Part shown: positions 18,473-26,992 of the stretch, in pieces
Numbering within the stretch: position 1 is the first letter of the stretch
Layout of the letters: every line of letters starts with the position of its first letter
Source of the DNA: PALSA-270 sp963770915
GTDB lineage: Bacteria > Acidobacteriota > Terriglobia > Terriglobales > Acidobacteriaceae
DNA: 64,000 nt
Direction of reading: 5' to 3'
Assembly (NCBI GenBank): GCA_963770915.1
Contig: CAVYRG010000001.1
Coordinates: forward strand, 372,001-436,000
The notes under the pieces: model-generated
Database searches by the model: none
What the model saw: only the letters and a program-made list of their open reading frames with translations
What the model was told of the DNA's origin: nothing
Position numbers and translations under genes: made by a program

Positions 18473-18925
18473 TTACTGGCGACTCGAAAACGCGATCTTT
18501 GCTTCCGCTTCGGTCGGAACCCCGTTGCAGGTAGCCGGGCGATAGCGCCAGGAACGCAGCGCGTCGAGCACAATCCGATCCTGAAACCCTCCTAGCCCTT
18601 CGAGAATCAACGGGCTATGCACGCGGCCATCGGTTCCTACGATGAAACTGACCGTGACTTTCGTGCGCGCAACGGAGAGATCAATCAAGGGGTCCGGCGT
18701 AGCCAGAGCCTCGGGAGGCTGCACAGGATCACATGAGTTGCGCGTCTCGGTACGTCCCATTGGGGAAAAGTCCGAGTTATGCACTTCCCCGGTCCAAATC
18801 TGCCGTTCGCGATTGACCAAAGTCCGCTGGACACCGGCGCCGAAAGCCGAAGCGGCCCCTTCGGATCCCCAGCATAGGGGCGACGTCGCCGCAATCAGCA
18901 GTACCGCCAGTTTACGAAGTGACAT
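18473..18925 (-). CDS. Small exported protein with a TonB C-terminal domain
   Basis: 150 aa from ATG 18925, preceded by GGAG at 9 nt (in-frame starts at 18940 and 18994 are possible). The N-terminus MSLRKLAVLLIAATSPLCWGS is a signal peptide. The C-terminal ~80 residues form a TonB-type fold (KVTVSFIVGTDGRVHSPLILEG, VLDALRSWRYRPATCNGVPTEAEAKIAF). Unlike true TonB there is no proline-rich spacer and probably no stable membrane anchor, so energy transduction from ExbBD is unlikely; an independent periplasmic binding role is possible. No receptor gene is nearby. Confidence 0.75.
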   Translation of the reverse strand: MSLRKLAVLLIAATSPLCWGSEGAASAFGAGVQRTLVNRERQIWTGEVHNSDFSPMGRTETRNSCDPVQPPEALATPDPLIDLSVARTKVTVSFIVGTDGRVHSPLILEGLGGFQDRIVLDALRSWRYRPATCNGVPTEAEAKIAFSSRQ

Positions 18926-19431
18926 TTTGTAGCGCTCCATAGAATAATTGGCCCGAGAACTTCTATCTCTCGATACTCTCGGAGGGGCAATCAAGCTACC
19001 AGCGGCGACAAGCGTATCTTACTGATATGGAATGACTTGCTTTGATTCTGATATAATTTTGGAGTGCCTGATGTGAAAATAATTGCAGCTAAGTGACGAT
19101 CCGGATTGGCCCTTCTGCCGATTTGATTCCGGAAAACGTCGAAGCAAGGTACCCACGAATCTGATAAAAATACTAGCGAGGGAGCTGGGGGGAGTTAATC
19201 GCCGCACTGCGGCGCTGTTCCCAAAGGGGTAATGGGCTGCACTCGAAGGTTGTAATACCACGCATGTCCCTGCGGAAAAAAGGGTGGTGACCTTCCGAAA
19301 TCTATCGCTATTGACCAAGAGGTGGCACACTAAGCTTGTCGTAATTGCACTATTTCAGTTTCCGATAGTGTGAATGCGGTGTTTCTTATCCCCCGCCGTA
19401 TCGAAACGTACGGCTAGAAATAGAGGTCTTT
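18926..19431 (+). other. 506-bp intergenic region with a strongly structured leader
   Basis: No convincing gene. Within 240 bp upstream of the GTG at 19432 there are four hairpins: CGCCGC/GCGGCG (19200-19214, 3-nt loop); GAAGGT/ACCTTC (19245-19250, 19290-19295) enclosing ACCAC/GTGGT (19257-19261, 19284-19288); CACTAT/ATAGTG (19348-19353, 19365-19370); and GCCGTA/TACGGC (19395-19400, 19409-19414). The last one lies just before GAGG (ribosome site). This looks like a regulatory 5' UTR, but it did not match a riboswitch class that I know. Confidence 0.5.
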
Positions 19432-22110
19432 GTGAAAGATCTCCGCTCTCATGGCAATCTTCTAGTTGTTTCGCTGGCGCTTGCGGCGATTTTTAATGTC
19501 ACCTCCGTCGTAAACGCCCAAGCTCAGAGTTCCACTTCCGCGACCGTCTACAACAGCAACAAGATCAACTTCGGCTCGGTCGCTGTGGGTGGAAGCGCAG
19601 TAATTACCGACTACATCTACAATGCTTCGAATTCCAGCGCCACGATGACGGCAGCGGCTTCGAGCAACTCTGATTTCCAGCTAGCCCAACCCAGCTTGCC
19701 GGCGACCATCGGAGGCAGGCAGTGGGTACAGCTGGTGATCACGTTTTCGCCCCATGCAGCAGGCGCTTCCTCGGGCACAATCGTCATTTCTGGTGTCGGC
19801 GCGCGCTCGTCAGAGACTTTCTACGTCAACGGCACCGCAACAGCGCCTAGTACTTCCGGTGGCGGGACCAGCGGCGGAACCGGGGGAAGCACCAGCGGCG
19901 GAGGCGGAACGAGTGGGGGTGGCGGAACCTCGACAGGCCCGCTGAGCATTAGCCCCTCGGCTCTCACGTTTGGAAGCATCGCGGTGGGCAGCAGTCAATC
20001 GCAGCCCATAAGCCTGACGAATACCAGCGGAACCAGTTTGGTCATCTCGCAGGTCGCCTCGAGCAGCGGCGATTTCAAAGTGAGTGGTCTCAGTCTTCCG
20101 ATGACGCTGCTTTCAAACGGTAGCGCCAGCTTTAATGTGACTTTTTCCCCGCAGGCGAGCGGAACAAGAAGCGCTAGCCTCGCGATCAGCGGCAGCACGG
20201 TCTCTTTTGGGTTCCGCCGCCGCACCGCCACGGCGGCTGCGCAGACGTTATCGTCAATTTCGCTGACCGGAGTTGGCAGCAGCTCGAGCTCGGGAGGCGG
20301 CACGACAACGCCCGGCACGCTGGCGGGCAGTTCTGTTTCGTTCGGAACGCTCCAAGTGGGAACCAGCATGCAGAAGATGGCGACGGTCACCAACTCGGGT
20401 GGTTCCAGCGTCACGGTGAATAGCGCCTCAGTTTCGGGCAATGGCTTCACCTTGAGCACGATGAGCGCTCCCTACACGCTAGCCCCGAACCAGAGCATGA
20501 ATATGAACATCACTTGCGCGCCTCCGACAGCTGGAACGCTCAGTGGATCTCTCACCGTCAATTCGAACGCTTCAAACTCGACTCTTACGCTCCCGCTGAG
20601 CGTAACCGCGATCGCGCCCGGCACGCTCACCATATCTCCTTCGACCTTCAGCTTCGGGTCGGTTACAACCGGCACGACCCAAAGCTTGCCCGCGACGCTA
20701 ACCAACGCAGGGGGTTCCACCGTCACGGTCAGCCAGGCCAGCTTCCCTGGCGGCAGCGGCTACAGCACGAGTGGACTCACCCTGCCCCTCACTTTGACCG
20801 CGGGTCAGAACGCATCTTTCAGCATCGTGTTTGCCCCGCAATCGGCTGGCACGGACAACTTCAACCTTTCCATCACCAGCGACGCTTCCAACTCGGCTCT
20901 CACCGCATCGGTGTCGGGGACAGCCACGACTGCGGGAGCGCTGTCGGCCACTGCGCCAAGCTTGGCTTTCGGCACAGTGACAGTGGGGAGCACGAAGACT
21001 CTCTCTGAAACCGTGACCAACACGGGTGGATCGGCGATCACACTGACTCAAAGTGCGGCGGGCGGAGGCTACACGGTGAGCAACCTCAGCTTGCCCATGA
21101 CTTTGGCAGCGGGCGCGAGCACGTCATTTAGCGTGGCCTTTGCCCCGCAGTCGGCGGGCGGCAGCAGCGTAAACCTGGCCCTTACGACCAGCAATCCGTC
21201 GTCCACGCTCACGATTCCCCTTTCCGGAACCGGGGCAAGTGCAGGCGCCCTCACCGCGAACTCGGTAAATTTCGGCAGTGTGCAAGTGGGCAACAGCAGC
21301 ACCCTGAGTGCTACGTTGAAGAACACCGGCGGGACGAGCGTGAACGTATCGAGCGCGGTCTTGACCGGAAACGGCTTCAGCATGAGCGCTGTGACGACCC
21401 CCTTCGCTCTGCCGGCCGGACAGAGCTTCACCTTCAGTGTGACGTTTACACCGTTGACTGCAGGCGCTGCGAGCGGCAACATCGCCATCACTTCGGATGC
21501 TGCCTCTTCACCATCCATCACCCTGTCCGGCACCGCCACCGCGCCTGGCCAGCTGAGCATCAGTCCCAGCAGCTTCAGTTTCGGCAGCGTAACGGTCAAC
21601 ACCAGCAAGAGCTTGCCGGTGACGCTCAGCGCAAGCGGCGGCAGCGTAACGGTCACCGCAGCCTCGGTCTCCAGTGCCGAGTTCGCTTTGGTCGGCCCCG
21701 CTTTGCCGTTTACGATTCAACCCGGGACAACCGTAGCGTTCACCCTGACCTTTGACCCGCAAGCTACGGGATCGTCGACCGCTAACGTATCCTTTACCAC
21801 CAGTTCCTCCACGACGCCGTTGGTTGAGGTGGCTACCGGCAGCGGCGCAGCCATAACCCCCGTGCAGCACAGTGTCCAATTGAGCTGGTCGGCCAGCACT
21901 TCACCGGTCACCGGATATTACATCTACCGCTCCTCGGCTTCGGGCGGCCCGTATTCGCGGATCGTCAGCTCCTTGAACGCAACCACCACCTATACGGACA
22001 GTACGGTGCAGTCCGGACAGACGTACTACTACGTGACCACGGCGGTGGGAACCGACGGAACCGAGAGCGCATACTCGAACCAGGTGACCGCAGCGATCCC
22101 AACCCCATAA
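19432..22110 (+). CDS. Exported ASH ('choice-of-anchor D') repeat protein with C-terminal Fn3
   Basis: 892 aa from GTG 19432, with GAGG upstream. A signal peptide covers residues ~1-30 (LLVVSLALAAIFNVTSVVNA). Seven ASH/Hydin-type beta-sandwich repeats follow, each opening with a variant of S-x-x-x-FGSVxVG (for example INFGSVAVGGS, LTFGSIAVGSS, FSFGSVTTGTT). A Gly/Ser linker (SGGGTSGGTGGST-like) separates repeats 1 and 2. The last ~90 residues are fibronectin type III-like (VQLSWSAS, GYYIYRSSASGGPYSRI, YYYVTTAVG). No enzymatic motif is seen. Probably a surface or periplasmic scaffold. The gene downstream is a shorter paralogue, suggesting tandem duplication. Confidence 0.85.
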   Translation: MKDLRSHGNLLVVSLALAAIFNVTSVVNAQAQSSTSATVYNSNKINFGSVAVGGSAVITDYIYNASNSSATMTAAASSNSDFQLAQPSLPATIGGRQWVQLVITFSPHAAGASSGTIVISGVGARSSETFYVNGTATAPSTSGGGTSGGTGGSTSGGGGTSGGGGTSTGPLSISPSALTFGSIAVGSSQSQPISLTNTSGTSLVISQVASSSGDFKVSGLSLPMTLLSNGSASFNVTFSPQASGTRSASLAISGSTVSFGFRRRTATAAAQTLSSISLTGVGSSSSSGGGTTTPGTLAGSSVSFGTLQVGTSMQKMATVTNSGGSSVTVNSASVSGNGFTLSTMSAPYTLAPNQSMNMNITCAPPTAGTLSGSLTVNSNASNSTLTLPLSVTAIAPGTLTISPSTFSFGSVTTGTTQSLPATLTNAGGSTVTVSQASFPGGSGYSTSGLTLPLTLTAGQNASFSIVFAPQSAGTDNFNLSITSDASNSALTASVSGTATTAGALSATAPSLAFGTVTVGSTKTLSETVTNTGGSAITLTQSAAGGGYTVSNLSLPMTLAAGASTSFSVAFAPQSAGGSSVNLALTTSNPSSTLTIPLSGTGASAGALTANSVNFGSVQVGNSSTLSATLKNTGGTSVNVSSAVLTGNGFSMSAVTTPFALPAGQSFTFSVTFTPLTAGAASGNIAITSDAASSPSITLSGTATAPGQLSISPSSFSFGSVTVNTSKSLPVTLSASGGSVTVTAASVSSAEFALVGPALPFTIQPGTTVAFTLTFDPQATGSSTANVSFTTSSSTTPLVEVATGSGAAITPVQHSVQLSWSASTSPVTGYYIYRSSASGGPYSRIVSSLNATTTYTDSTVQSGQTYYYVTTAVGTDGTESAYSNQVTAAIPTP

Positions 22111-22115
22111 ACAGA

Positions 22116-22151
22116 CGAACGCGGAGGAGACTCAGATCTCCTCCGCGTTCG
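22116..22151. terminator. 14-bp perfect inverted repeat after the ASH gene
   Basis: CGAACGCGGAGGAG (22116-22129) and CTCCTCCGCGTTCG (22138-22151) pair perfectly around the 8-nt loop ACTCAGAT, 5 nt after the stop codon. There is no U-tract, so it may be a transcript-stabilising or factor-dependent termination hairpin. The rest of the 302-bp gap to 22413 showed no gene. Confidence 0.6.
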
Positions 22152-22412
22152 CTTCAGATGCTTGGTTTCTGGACGCAGTGATCCGCGTTTTGCGGGATGT
22201 ACTAGTGGGATATTCCCACACCTCCCCATCAGCCGGTAAAATCCGGCTGCTCAAAAAAATGTATTGCAAGGCCCGGCGTCACTCCGTTTGTGCGCCGTTG
22301 CTGGTCCGAGCACCCGTTTGCAGACTTACGTAAGTATTGGGTGAAGCATGCACACGGGCATGGCTATCAGAGCTCTGGCGAGAAGTCCCTCCGCTCGCCA
22401 TACTGGAGATGC

Positions 22413-24059
22413 ATGATCGGCAGACCTGCAGTTGCAAGTTACTGGCAGCGCGCAATCACGGCAGCACTCGTGTTTGGGGCGGCTTTGCTTTCCATCTCGT
22501 GCGGCAACGTGATGGCCAACCTCGCGGGCGCGTCTGATCTCACGCTCAATACATCCACCCTAGACTTCGGAAGCGCCTCAGTCGGAAGCAGCAAAAGCTC
22601 CACCCTTTCGCTAACCAACTCATCGGCCAGCGGCGGTCCAAACGTTACGGTTGCCCAAGTCGCCGCAAGTGGCCCCGGGTTCGCGGTCCACACTGCCACG
22701 CTTCCCGTCACTTTGGCCGCAGGGCAAACCACCGCGGTCACAGTCACCTTCACTCCCCAATCGGCGGGTGCCGCAACCGGGAGCTTGTCCATCACCATCT
22801 TGGAATCGTCTTCGCCCACTACGGTGGACCTTTCGGGAACAGGCGTTGGCAACCAGCAACTGATAGCCCTCCCCTACACTTTGAACTTTGGAAGTGTAAC
22901 GGTCGGCACCAGCGCAACTCTCAGCGGAAGCCTCACAGCGGGAGGGACTTCCATCACGGTTTCGAGCGCGGTGGTGACTGGTCAGGGCTTCTCGTTTAGT
23001 GGAATCAAGTTTCCTGTCACGGTTCCTGCGGGAACCAGCATCCCCTATTCCGTGGTATTTGCCCCAAAGACAGCGACGAGCTCGACCGGCAGCATTTCGT
23101 TTGTAAGCAACGCGGCGAATTCGCCCTTCGCTCAAGCCCTCACGGGCATTGGCGCCGCAGTGGCGGCTCCGCCGCCGGTAGTCGTGAGCAGTCTGGCGGT
23201 TTCGCCTGCAACGCTAGCTTTTGGCACGGTCACCACGGGCAGCAGCAAGAGCCTAACCGGAACCCTGACCGCCGGGGCCGCCAACGTTACGGTCTCCAGC
23301 GCCAGCATCAGCGGCCAAGGTTATTCGCTGAGCGGAATCTCCTTCCCGGTTACGATTGCTGCGGGAAAAAGCGTTTCCTACAGTTTGACGTTCACGCCCT
23401 CAAGCGCAGCCAGCTCGCCGGGAACGATTGCCTTTGTTAGTGACGCGGCGAATTCACCGACCAGCGAGAATCTTACCGGCAGCGGAGCCCAGCCGGGCGC
23501 GCCGAGTCTAGCGGTCTCACCCTCCACGTTGAGTTTTGGCAACGTTGCCGTGGGCAGCAGCAAGAGCTTGACCGGGAATCTTACGGCAAGCGGAGCCAGC
23601 GTCTCAGTGTCGAGCGCGGCATGGAATGGGGCGGGATATTCGGTGAGCGGGATTTCCTTCCCTGTAACCGTCGCAGCGGGCTCCAGCGTTTCCTACACGG
23701 TGACATTTGCGCCCCAATCTGCCGGTAGTACTCCGGGAGGCATTTCCTTCGCCAGCAATGCCTCGAACTCTCCTACGGTGGAGAGCTTTTCCGGCACCGG
23801 CACGCAGGCGGCGGTGCAACATACGGTGAATCTTTCCTGGAATGCCAGCACAACGAGTGGGGTCAGCTATAACGTGTATAGAGGCACGGTATCCGGAGGC
23901 CCGTACGTCAAGCTGAACTCAGCGCCGCAGCCCGGCACTACCTATGCCGACGCGACGGTTCAGTCCGGATCGACGTACTACTACGTTACCACCGCGGTTA
24001 GTAATGGTTCGGAGAGCAGCTACTCGAACGAAGTCTCCGTTGCCGTGCCGAGTCCGTAA
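22413..24059 (+). CDS. ASH-repeat protein with C-terminal Fn3, probable lipoprotein
   Basis: 548 aa from ATG 22413 (GGAG 4 nt upstream); a longer frame from 22290 lacks a signal sequence at its start. The N-terminus is a signal peptide ending ALLSISC-GN, a weak lipobox that may lipidate the Cys. Four ASH repeats follow (LDFGSASVGSS, LNFGSVTVGTS, LAFGTVTTGSS, LSFGNVAVGSS). A C-terminal Fn3-like domain (NLSWNAS, YNVYRGTVSGGPYVKL, STYYYVTTAVSNGSESSYSNEV) is clearly paralogous to that of the 892-aa neighbour. Likely a surface-exposed structural or adhesive protein. It converges on rfbC, 21 bp apart, across a small CCGGC/GCCGG hairpin. Confidence 0.82.
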   Translation: MIGRPAVASYWQRAITAALVFGAALLSISCGNVMANLAGASDLTLNTSTLDFGSASVGSSKSSTLSLTNSSASGGPNVTVAQVAASGPGFAVHTATLPVTLAAGQTTAVTVTFTPQSAGAATGSLSITILESSSPTTVDLSGTGVGNQQLIALPYTLNFGSVTVGTSATLSGSLTAGGTSITVSSAVVTGQGFSFSGIKFPVTVPAGTSIPYSVVFAPKTATSSTGSISFVSNAANSPFAQALTGIGAAVAAPPPVVVSSLAVSPATLAFGTVTTGSSKSLTGTLTAGAANVTVSSASISGQGYSLSGISFPVTIAAGKSVSYSLTFTPSSAASSPGTIAFVSDAANSPTSENLTGSGAQPGAPSLAVSPSTLSFGNVAVGSSKSLTGNLTASGASVSVSSAAWNGAGYSVSGISFPVTVAAGSSVSYTVTFAPQSAGSTPGGISFASNASNSPTVESFSGTGTQAAVQHTVNLSWNASTTSGVSYNVYRGTVSGGPYVKLNSAPQPGTTYADATVQSGSTYYYVTTAVSNGSESSYSNEVSVAVPSP

Positions 24060-24080
24060 ACCGGCGGGAGCCGGCTGTCG

Positions 24081-24623
24081 TTACTCGAACACTTCTGACT
24101 CTCGCAGAGGCTTGCCAAGGCTGTCTTTTGCCGAAACCACAGGTTGCGATTGAATAGGCCATTCGATCGCCAGGTCAGGATCATTCCAGGCCAAAGTGCG
24201 TTCCAACTCGGGAGCGTAGAAGTCGGTCGCCTTGTAAAGCACGTGTGAACTCTCGGAAAGCACCAGGAAACCATGAGCCAGGCCGGGCGGAACCCAAGCC
24301 ATGAGCTTGTTCTCGCCCGACAAAACGAATCCATGCCACTTGCCAAACGACGGAGAGCTGCGCCGCAAATCCACCACAACATCAAAGATCTCCCCGGAAA
24401 CAACCCGCACCAGTTTTCCCTGTGGTTGGCGCACTTGATAGTGGAGTCCGCGCAGCACCCGATGGGCTGAACACGAGTGGTTGTCTTGAACGAATTTTTC
24501 CCGGATTCCCGCCTCCGCCATGACCTTCTCGTTGTAGCTTTCTAAAAAAAATCCCCGCGCATCCTGGAATATGATGGGCTCCAGCAGGAGCACGCCGGGT
24601 ATGGGAGTTTTTTCGACTTTCAT
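24081..24623 (-). CDS. rfbC: dTDP-4-dehydrorhamnose 3,5-epimerase
   Basis: 180 aa, the normal RfbC length. The cupin core contains RGLHYQ with catalytic His61, VVVDLRRSSPSFGKW, WVPPGLAHGF and the Tyr near 130 (HVLYKATDFY). It epimerises dTDP-4-keto-6-deoxyglucose at C3 and C5. It is the last gene of a minus-strand trio rfbB-rfbA-rfbC, 18 bp after rfbA. No rfbD (the final reductase) is present in the window, so the end product cannot be called dTDP-rhamnose from this locus alone. Confidence 0.93.
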   Translation of the reverse strand: MKVEKTPIPGVLLLEPIIFQDARGFFLESYNEKVMAEAGIREKFVQDNHSCSAHRVLRGLHYQVRQPQGKLVRVVSGEIFDVVVDLRRSSPSFGKWHGFVLSGENKLMAWVPPGLAHGFLVLSESSHVLYKATDFYAPELERTLAWNDPDLAIEWPIQSQPVVSAKDSLGKPLRESEVFE

Positions 24624-24641
24624 AGCAAATGTGGACAGAAA

Positions 24642-25547
24642 CTAGAATACCTTCTCCCGCAGGAGTTGCTGCAAGTACCGGCCATAGGCATTGTTCTTCA
24701 TTGCGGCCGCGGTGGCCTCCAGTTGCTCCGCCGCGATGTAGCCGCAGCGGTAGGCGATTTCCTCCGGGCACGCCACCATCAATCCCTGCCGGGTTTCGAT
24801 CGTTTGTATGAATAGAGCCGCGTCCAACATGGTTTCATGCGTGCCTGTGTCGAGCCACGCCATTCCTCGCCCCATGACAACCACGTTCAATTGCCCTCGC
24901 CGCAAGTACTCCTTGTTGACATCGGTGATCTCCAATTCTCCGCGGGCGGAAGGCTTGAGCGATTCGGCGATTTCCACGACTCGATTGTCAAAGAAATACA
25001 ACCCCGTAACCGCGTAGCGCGATTTGGGAATCGGCGGCTTTTCTTCGAGGCTCAGGACTTTCCCGGCGGAATCGAATTCCACCACCCCGTAGCGCTCAGG
25101 ATCGTTGACCGGATACGCGAACACCCGTGCCCCATGTTGAGACTCGCAGGCCTCGACGACACTTTTCGCGAGATCGTGACCGTAGAAGATGTTGTCGCCT
25201 AACACCAGGGCGCAGCAGGAGGCGCCGATAAAGCGCTTTCCCACCAGGAACGCCTGCGCAATTCCTTCCGGACGCGGCTGGACGGCATATTGAATGCTGA
25301 GCCCGAAGGCCGATCCATCGCCCAGCAGTTGCTCGAACCGGGGTAGATCGGCAGGGGTCGAAATGAGCAAGATGTCGCGGATTCCCGCCAGCATGAGGGT
25401 CGATAGCGGATAGTAGACCATTGGCTTGTCGTAGATGGGCAGGAGGCTTTTGCAGACGGCATGCGTCACCGGGTAAAGCCTGGTGCCCGAGCCCCCTGCC
25501 AAAATGATGCCCTTATACTGCGCACTCGATGACGGTTTAGCAGCCAT
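24642..25547 (-). CDS. rfbA: Glucose-1-phosphate thymidylyltransferase
   Basis: 301 aa with the nucleotidyltransferase motif GGSGTRLYP at 18-26, then KSLLPIYDKPMVYYPLSTLMLAGI, ALVLGDNIFYGH, GVVEFD and EEKPPIPKSRYAVTGLYFFD, all typical of RmlA. It makes dTDP-glucose from dTTP and glucose-1-phosphate. The C-terminal EEIAYRCGYI and LLREKVF match the allosteric-domain end of the family. It lies between rfbB (41 bp upstream) and rfbC. Confidence 0.95.
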   Translation of the reverse strand: MAAKPSSSAQYKGIILAGGSGTRLYPVTHAVCKSLLPIYDKPMVYYPLSTLMLAGIRDILLISTPADLPRFEQLLGDGSAFGLSIQYAVQPRPEGIAQAFLVGKRFIGASCCALVLGDNIFYGHDLAKSVVEACESQHGARVFAYPVNDPERYGVVEFDSAGKVLSLEEKPPIPKSRYAVTGLYFFDNRVVEIAESLKPSARGELEITDVNKEYLRRGQLNVVVMGRGMAWLDTGTHETMLDAALFIQTIETRQGLMVACPEEIAYRCGYIAAEQLEATAAAMKNNAYGRYLQQLLREKVF

Positions 25548-25588
25548 GTGCGTTGACCACCTTGTTGATGTGCAGGTTCACACGCATC

Positions 25589-26662
25589 TCAAAGAGAGTA
25601 TTGCGTCGCGATCCAGTTGCGATAGCTGCCGCTGGTCACGTCGCGGACCCAGGTTTCATTCTGCAAGTACCACTCAACAGTCTTGCGAATGCCGGTCTCA
25701 AACGTCTCACGCGGCTTCCAGCCCAGCTCGCGGTCGATTTTGCCGGCGTCGATGGCGTAGCGCCGGTCATGCCCGGGGCGGTCTTTCACGAAGCGGATAA
25801 GAGCGCTGTGCGGAACCACGGGGTCCCCCGGCCGCAACTCGTCCAGAATCAGGCAAACCTTCTCGACGATCTCGAGGTTCGGCTTTTCGTTGCGTCCCCC
25901 GATGTTGTAGGTCTCGCCCGGCATTCCGCGAGCGAGAACGATGCGCAGCGCCTCGCAGTGATCCACGACAAAGAGCCAATCGCGGACGTTCTTGCCGTCG
26001 CCGTAAATGGGCAGCGGCTTGCCCTGGGTGGCGTTCAGAATCATCAGCGGGATCAGCTTCTCCGGAAATTGAAACGGCCCATAGTTATTGGAGCAATTCG
26101 TCGTCAGCGTCGGCAGGCCATAGGTGTGATGGTAGGCGCGCACCAGATGGTCGGCCGCAGCCTTGGAGGCGGCGTAGGGGCTATTGGGCGCGTAGGCGGT
26201 GGTTTCGGAGAATGGCGGATCGTCGGGAGCGAGCGAGCCATACACTTCGTCAGTGGAAATATGCAGGAAGCGGAAAGCCGACTTCCCTTCCGGCTCCAGG
26301 CTCTCGTAATACGCCCGCGCTTCGCCCAGCAGGCTGGCCGTGCCGCTTACGTTGGTCTGCACAAACTCATCCGGCCCGTGAATCGAGCGGTCCACGTGGC
26401 TTTCGGCCGCGAAGTGGACAATCGCCCAGGGGTGGTGGCGCTGCAGCAACTCACCGACGAGCTTGCGGTCCCCGATGTCTCCATGCGCGAACGTGTAGCG
26501 CGCATCGGAGGAAACCTTTTCCAGGTTCTGCAGATTTCCAGCGTAGGTCAGCTCATCGAGATTAACCACCGGCGTGCCAGCGGCGGCCAGCCAGTGCAAC
26601 ACGAAGTTTGAGCCGATGAAACCAGCCCCGCCGGTGACCAGGATTGGAGTGTTAGGAATCAA
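25589..26662 (-). CDS. rfbB: dTDP-glucose 4,6-dehydratase
   Basis: 357 aa with GGAGFIG at 11-17, the TDE triad at 137-139 (HISTDEVYGSL) and Y163-x3-K167 (YAASK). These are the NAD-binding and catalytic residues of RmlB, which converts dTDP-glucose to dTDP-4-keto-6-deoxyglucose. NCSNNYGPFQFPEKLIPLMI and HCEALRIVL are also diagnostic. The start read from the sequence is TTG at 26662; an upstream ATG is blocked by an in-frame stop and no clear ribosome site is visible, so the start is less certain than the function. Confidence 0.94.
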   Translation of the reverse strand: MIPNTPILVTGGAGFIGSNFVLHWLAAAGTPVVNLDELTYAGNLQNLEKVSSDARYTFAHGDIGDRKLVGELLQRHHPWAIVHFAAESHVDRSIHGPDEFVQTNVSGTASLLGEARAYYESLEPEGKSAFRFLHISTDEVYGSLAPDDPPFSETTAYAPNSPYAASKAAADHLVRAYHHTYGLPTLTTNCSNNYGPFQFPEKLIPLMILNATQGKPLPIYGDGKNVRDWLFVVDHCEALRIVLARGMPGETYNIGGRNEKPNLEIVEKVCLILDELRPGDPVVPHSALIRFVKDRPGHDRRYAIDAGKIDRELGWKPRETFETGIRKTVEWYLQNETWVRDVTSGSYRNWIATQYSL

Positions 26663-26710
26663 GGCTGTGCAAAAGATATCATGCGGGGGAAAGCTGGCGG
26701 GTGTCTTTGG

Positions 26711-26992
26711 TTAGTCGGGTTCGGACGCTGTTCCGGCACGCTCTCCCAGCAGAAGCCGTCTTAGAGTGCGCAAATCGTTCAGCAGACGGCTGCTGCTCTT
26801 CACGTGCCGCTCCAGTTGGTCGAGCTTGAGAGAGACTAACCGCAGAGCTTCCAGACGCCGCGGCTGGTTCAGCCCTTCGCTGGCCTTGATATCGGACGCG
26901 ACGTCGCGCATGGCGTCCTGGAGGGCCTCTCCCAGCATTGCGAGATATTCCTGCGCGCCCTCCACGCTGTCAAATGGAGTCTCGTCTTTCAT
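26711..26992 (-). CDS. Small helical protein coupled to the exosortase gene
   Basis: 93 aa from ATG 26992, which shares one base with the exosortase stop (TGATG), so the two are probably translated together. The sequence is highly charged and helical with heptad-like leucines (LRLVSLKLDQLERHVKSSSRLLNDLRTLRRLLLG) and no signal peptide or membrane segment. Function is not recognised. Tight coupling suggests a partner or regulator of the exosortase or of the adjacent sugar genes. It does not resemble EpsI, the usual exosortase companion. Confidence 0.65.
   Translation of the reverse strand: MKDETPFDSVEGAQEYLAMLGEALQDAMRDVASDIKASEGLNQPRRLEALRLVSLKLDQLERHVKSSSRLLNDLRTLRRLLLGERAGTASEPD

Noticed and set aside
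19240..19300. Cyclic-di-GMP riboswitch
   Set aside because: The GEMM conserved blocks (CGCACAGGGCAAACC and GGGACGCAAAGCC) are not present; only generic stems were found.
19019..19330. Minus-strand frame of 103 codons in the 19-kb intergenic region
   Set aside because: No ribosome site or domain, and it runs across the structured leader stems; most likely non-coding.
19855..19945. GGA/GGC-rich repeats that might be taken for a direct-repeat array
   Set aside because: They encode the in-frame Gly/Ser linker of the ASH protein; spacers and repeats of CRISPR type are absent.
25553..26611. Long plus-strand frame opposite rfbB (352 codons)
   Set aside because: It is antisense to the clearly conserved rfbB; the product has no recognisable domain and such open antisense frames are common at high GC.
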